In this document: in pieces, positions 63,847-64,000 of the stretch
Numbering within the stretch: the stretch's first letter is position 1
How the letters are laid out: each line of letters starts with the position of its first letter
From: Chloroflexota bacterium
GTDB taxonomy: Bacteria; Chloroflexota; Anaerolineae; Aggregatilineales; Phototrophicaceae
Assembly (NCBI GenBank): GCA_028875245.1
Contig: JAPPEU010000088.1
Span: 1-64,000 of the forward strand
Length of the DNA stretch: 64,000 bases
Direction: 5' to 3'
Program-made: the position numbers and the translations under genes
Notes under the pieces: model-generated
Told to the model about the DNA's origin: nothing
The model's database searches: none
The model's input: the letters and a program-made list of their open reading frames with translations, nothing else

Positions 63847-63999
63847 TTAGACTTGATACGGCGGGATTATCTTGATGAGGCCGAGCAATGCGGCGCTAAT
63901 GAGAATTATTCTAAATGTCAGATCGCTTTTCAGCTTTTCCAAGTCAGCTTTCGTCGCCAGATGCGGACGTTCAGTTTCGATGGAAGATTCAACTTTAGC
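63847..63999 (-). CDS. C-terminal end of a coiled-coil/single-TM small protein (5' truncated)
   Basis: The last 50 residues of a protein whose start lies beyond the window. The visible part has ERPHLATKADLEKLKSDL, a helical coiled coil, then a short membrane helix IILISAALLGLIKII and a PPYQV end. This is the typical pattern of DUF1640/CCDC90-like small proteins, which in bacteria are often next to toxin or restriction genes but have no known function. It lies 58 bases upstream of the DUF262-HNH gene on the same strand, so the two may form one unit. Confidence 0.6.
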   Translation of the reverse strand, partial: AKVESSIETERPHLATKADLEKLKSDLTFRIILISAALLGLIKIIPPYQV

Positions 64000-64000
64000 C

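Overview
The window is a gene-dense, GC-rich bacterial chromosome segment with about 50 protein genes, one tRNA-Leu(CAA), one complete insertion sequence and several dispersed intergenic repeats. It carries no rRNA, CRISPR array, phage structural gene or replication origin. Gene content points to Chloroflexota (Anaerolineae-like): an N-terminally extended LivM, tandem M50B-like membrane proteins, TIR/NACHT/FGE signalling proteins, UGSC and AhpD-type selenoproteins, and intergenic GTAGGGGCG palindromes. This assignment is inference from gene families; no marker gene fixes it.

Layout. 0-7 kb: end of an SH3-like protein, GT2 glycosyltransferase, TPR-like protein, NUDIX hydrolase, an IS of 1.1 kb with 17-bp inverted repeats, tRNA-Leu, corrinoid adenosyltransferase and a GT39-like membrane glycosyltransferase. 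7-16.5 kb: PyrK-like and divergent PyrD-like genes, FmdB zinc ribbon, Nfu-N protein with agmatine deiminase, purB-iolD-PfkB kinase, and UDP-glucose dehydrogenase. 16.5-30 kb: acyl-CoA synthetase, P1B-4-type metal ATPase, two M50B-like paralogues (one without the zinc motif), Rieske oxygenase, YbhN-like flippase, clan GH-A hydrolase, Trm112-like protein and clpB. 30-33.6 kb: manA, an internally duplicated coiled-coil/membrane protein and a PQQ-type sugar dehydrogenase.

33.6-42.5 kb is a probable immune/signalling island, all on the minus strand: TIR-NACHT-HEAT (1314 aa), TIR-FGE (576 aa, start overlapping the previous stop), a small protein with a GHVVFAGRD motif, and a NACHT NTPase with a matching GHVIFAGQD motif. 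42.7-52 kb: an EamA transporter, an APH-fold kinase and a complete branched-chain amino-acid type ABC transporter (livF, livG, extended livM, livH, two tandem binding proteins).

55.4-58.5 kb holds the most striking find: two genes each interrupted by one in-frame TGA where the family carries a redox Cys, each TGA followed at the right distance by a hairpin matching a bacterial SECIS. The first is an AhpD/carboxymuconolactone-decarboxylase-like protein with CxxU; the second is a UGSC-family selenoprotein. Between them lies a protein with an N-terminal thioredoxin fold (CDTC, cis-Pro) fused to a UGSC-partner-like domain. Together they look like a selenium-dependent thiol redox module. Sec machinery (selA/B/C/D) is not in the window.

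58.5-64 kb: fabF, a TfoX-C-like HhH protein, an M16 peptidase pair (one catalytic, one non-catalytic), a DUF262-HNH nuclease and the end of a coiled-coil/TM protein.
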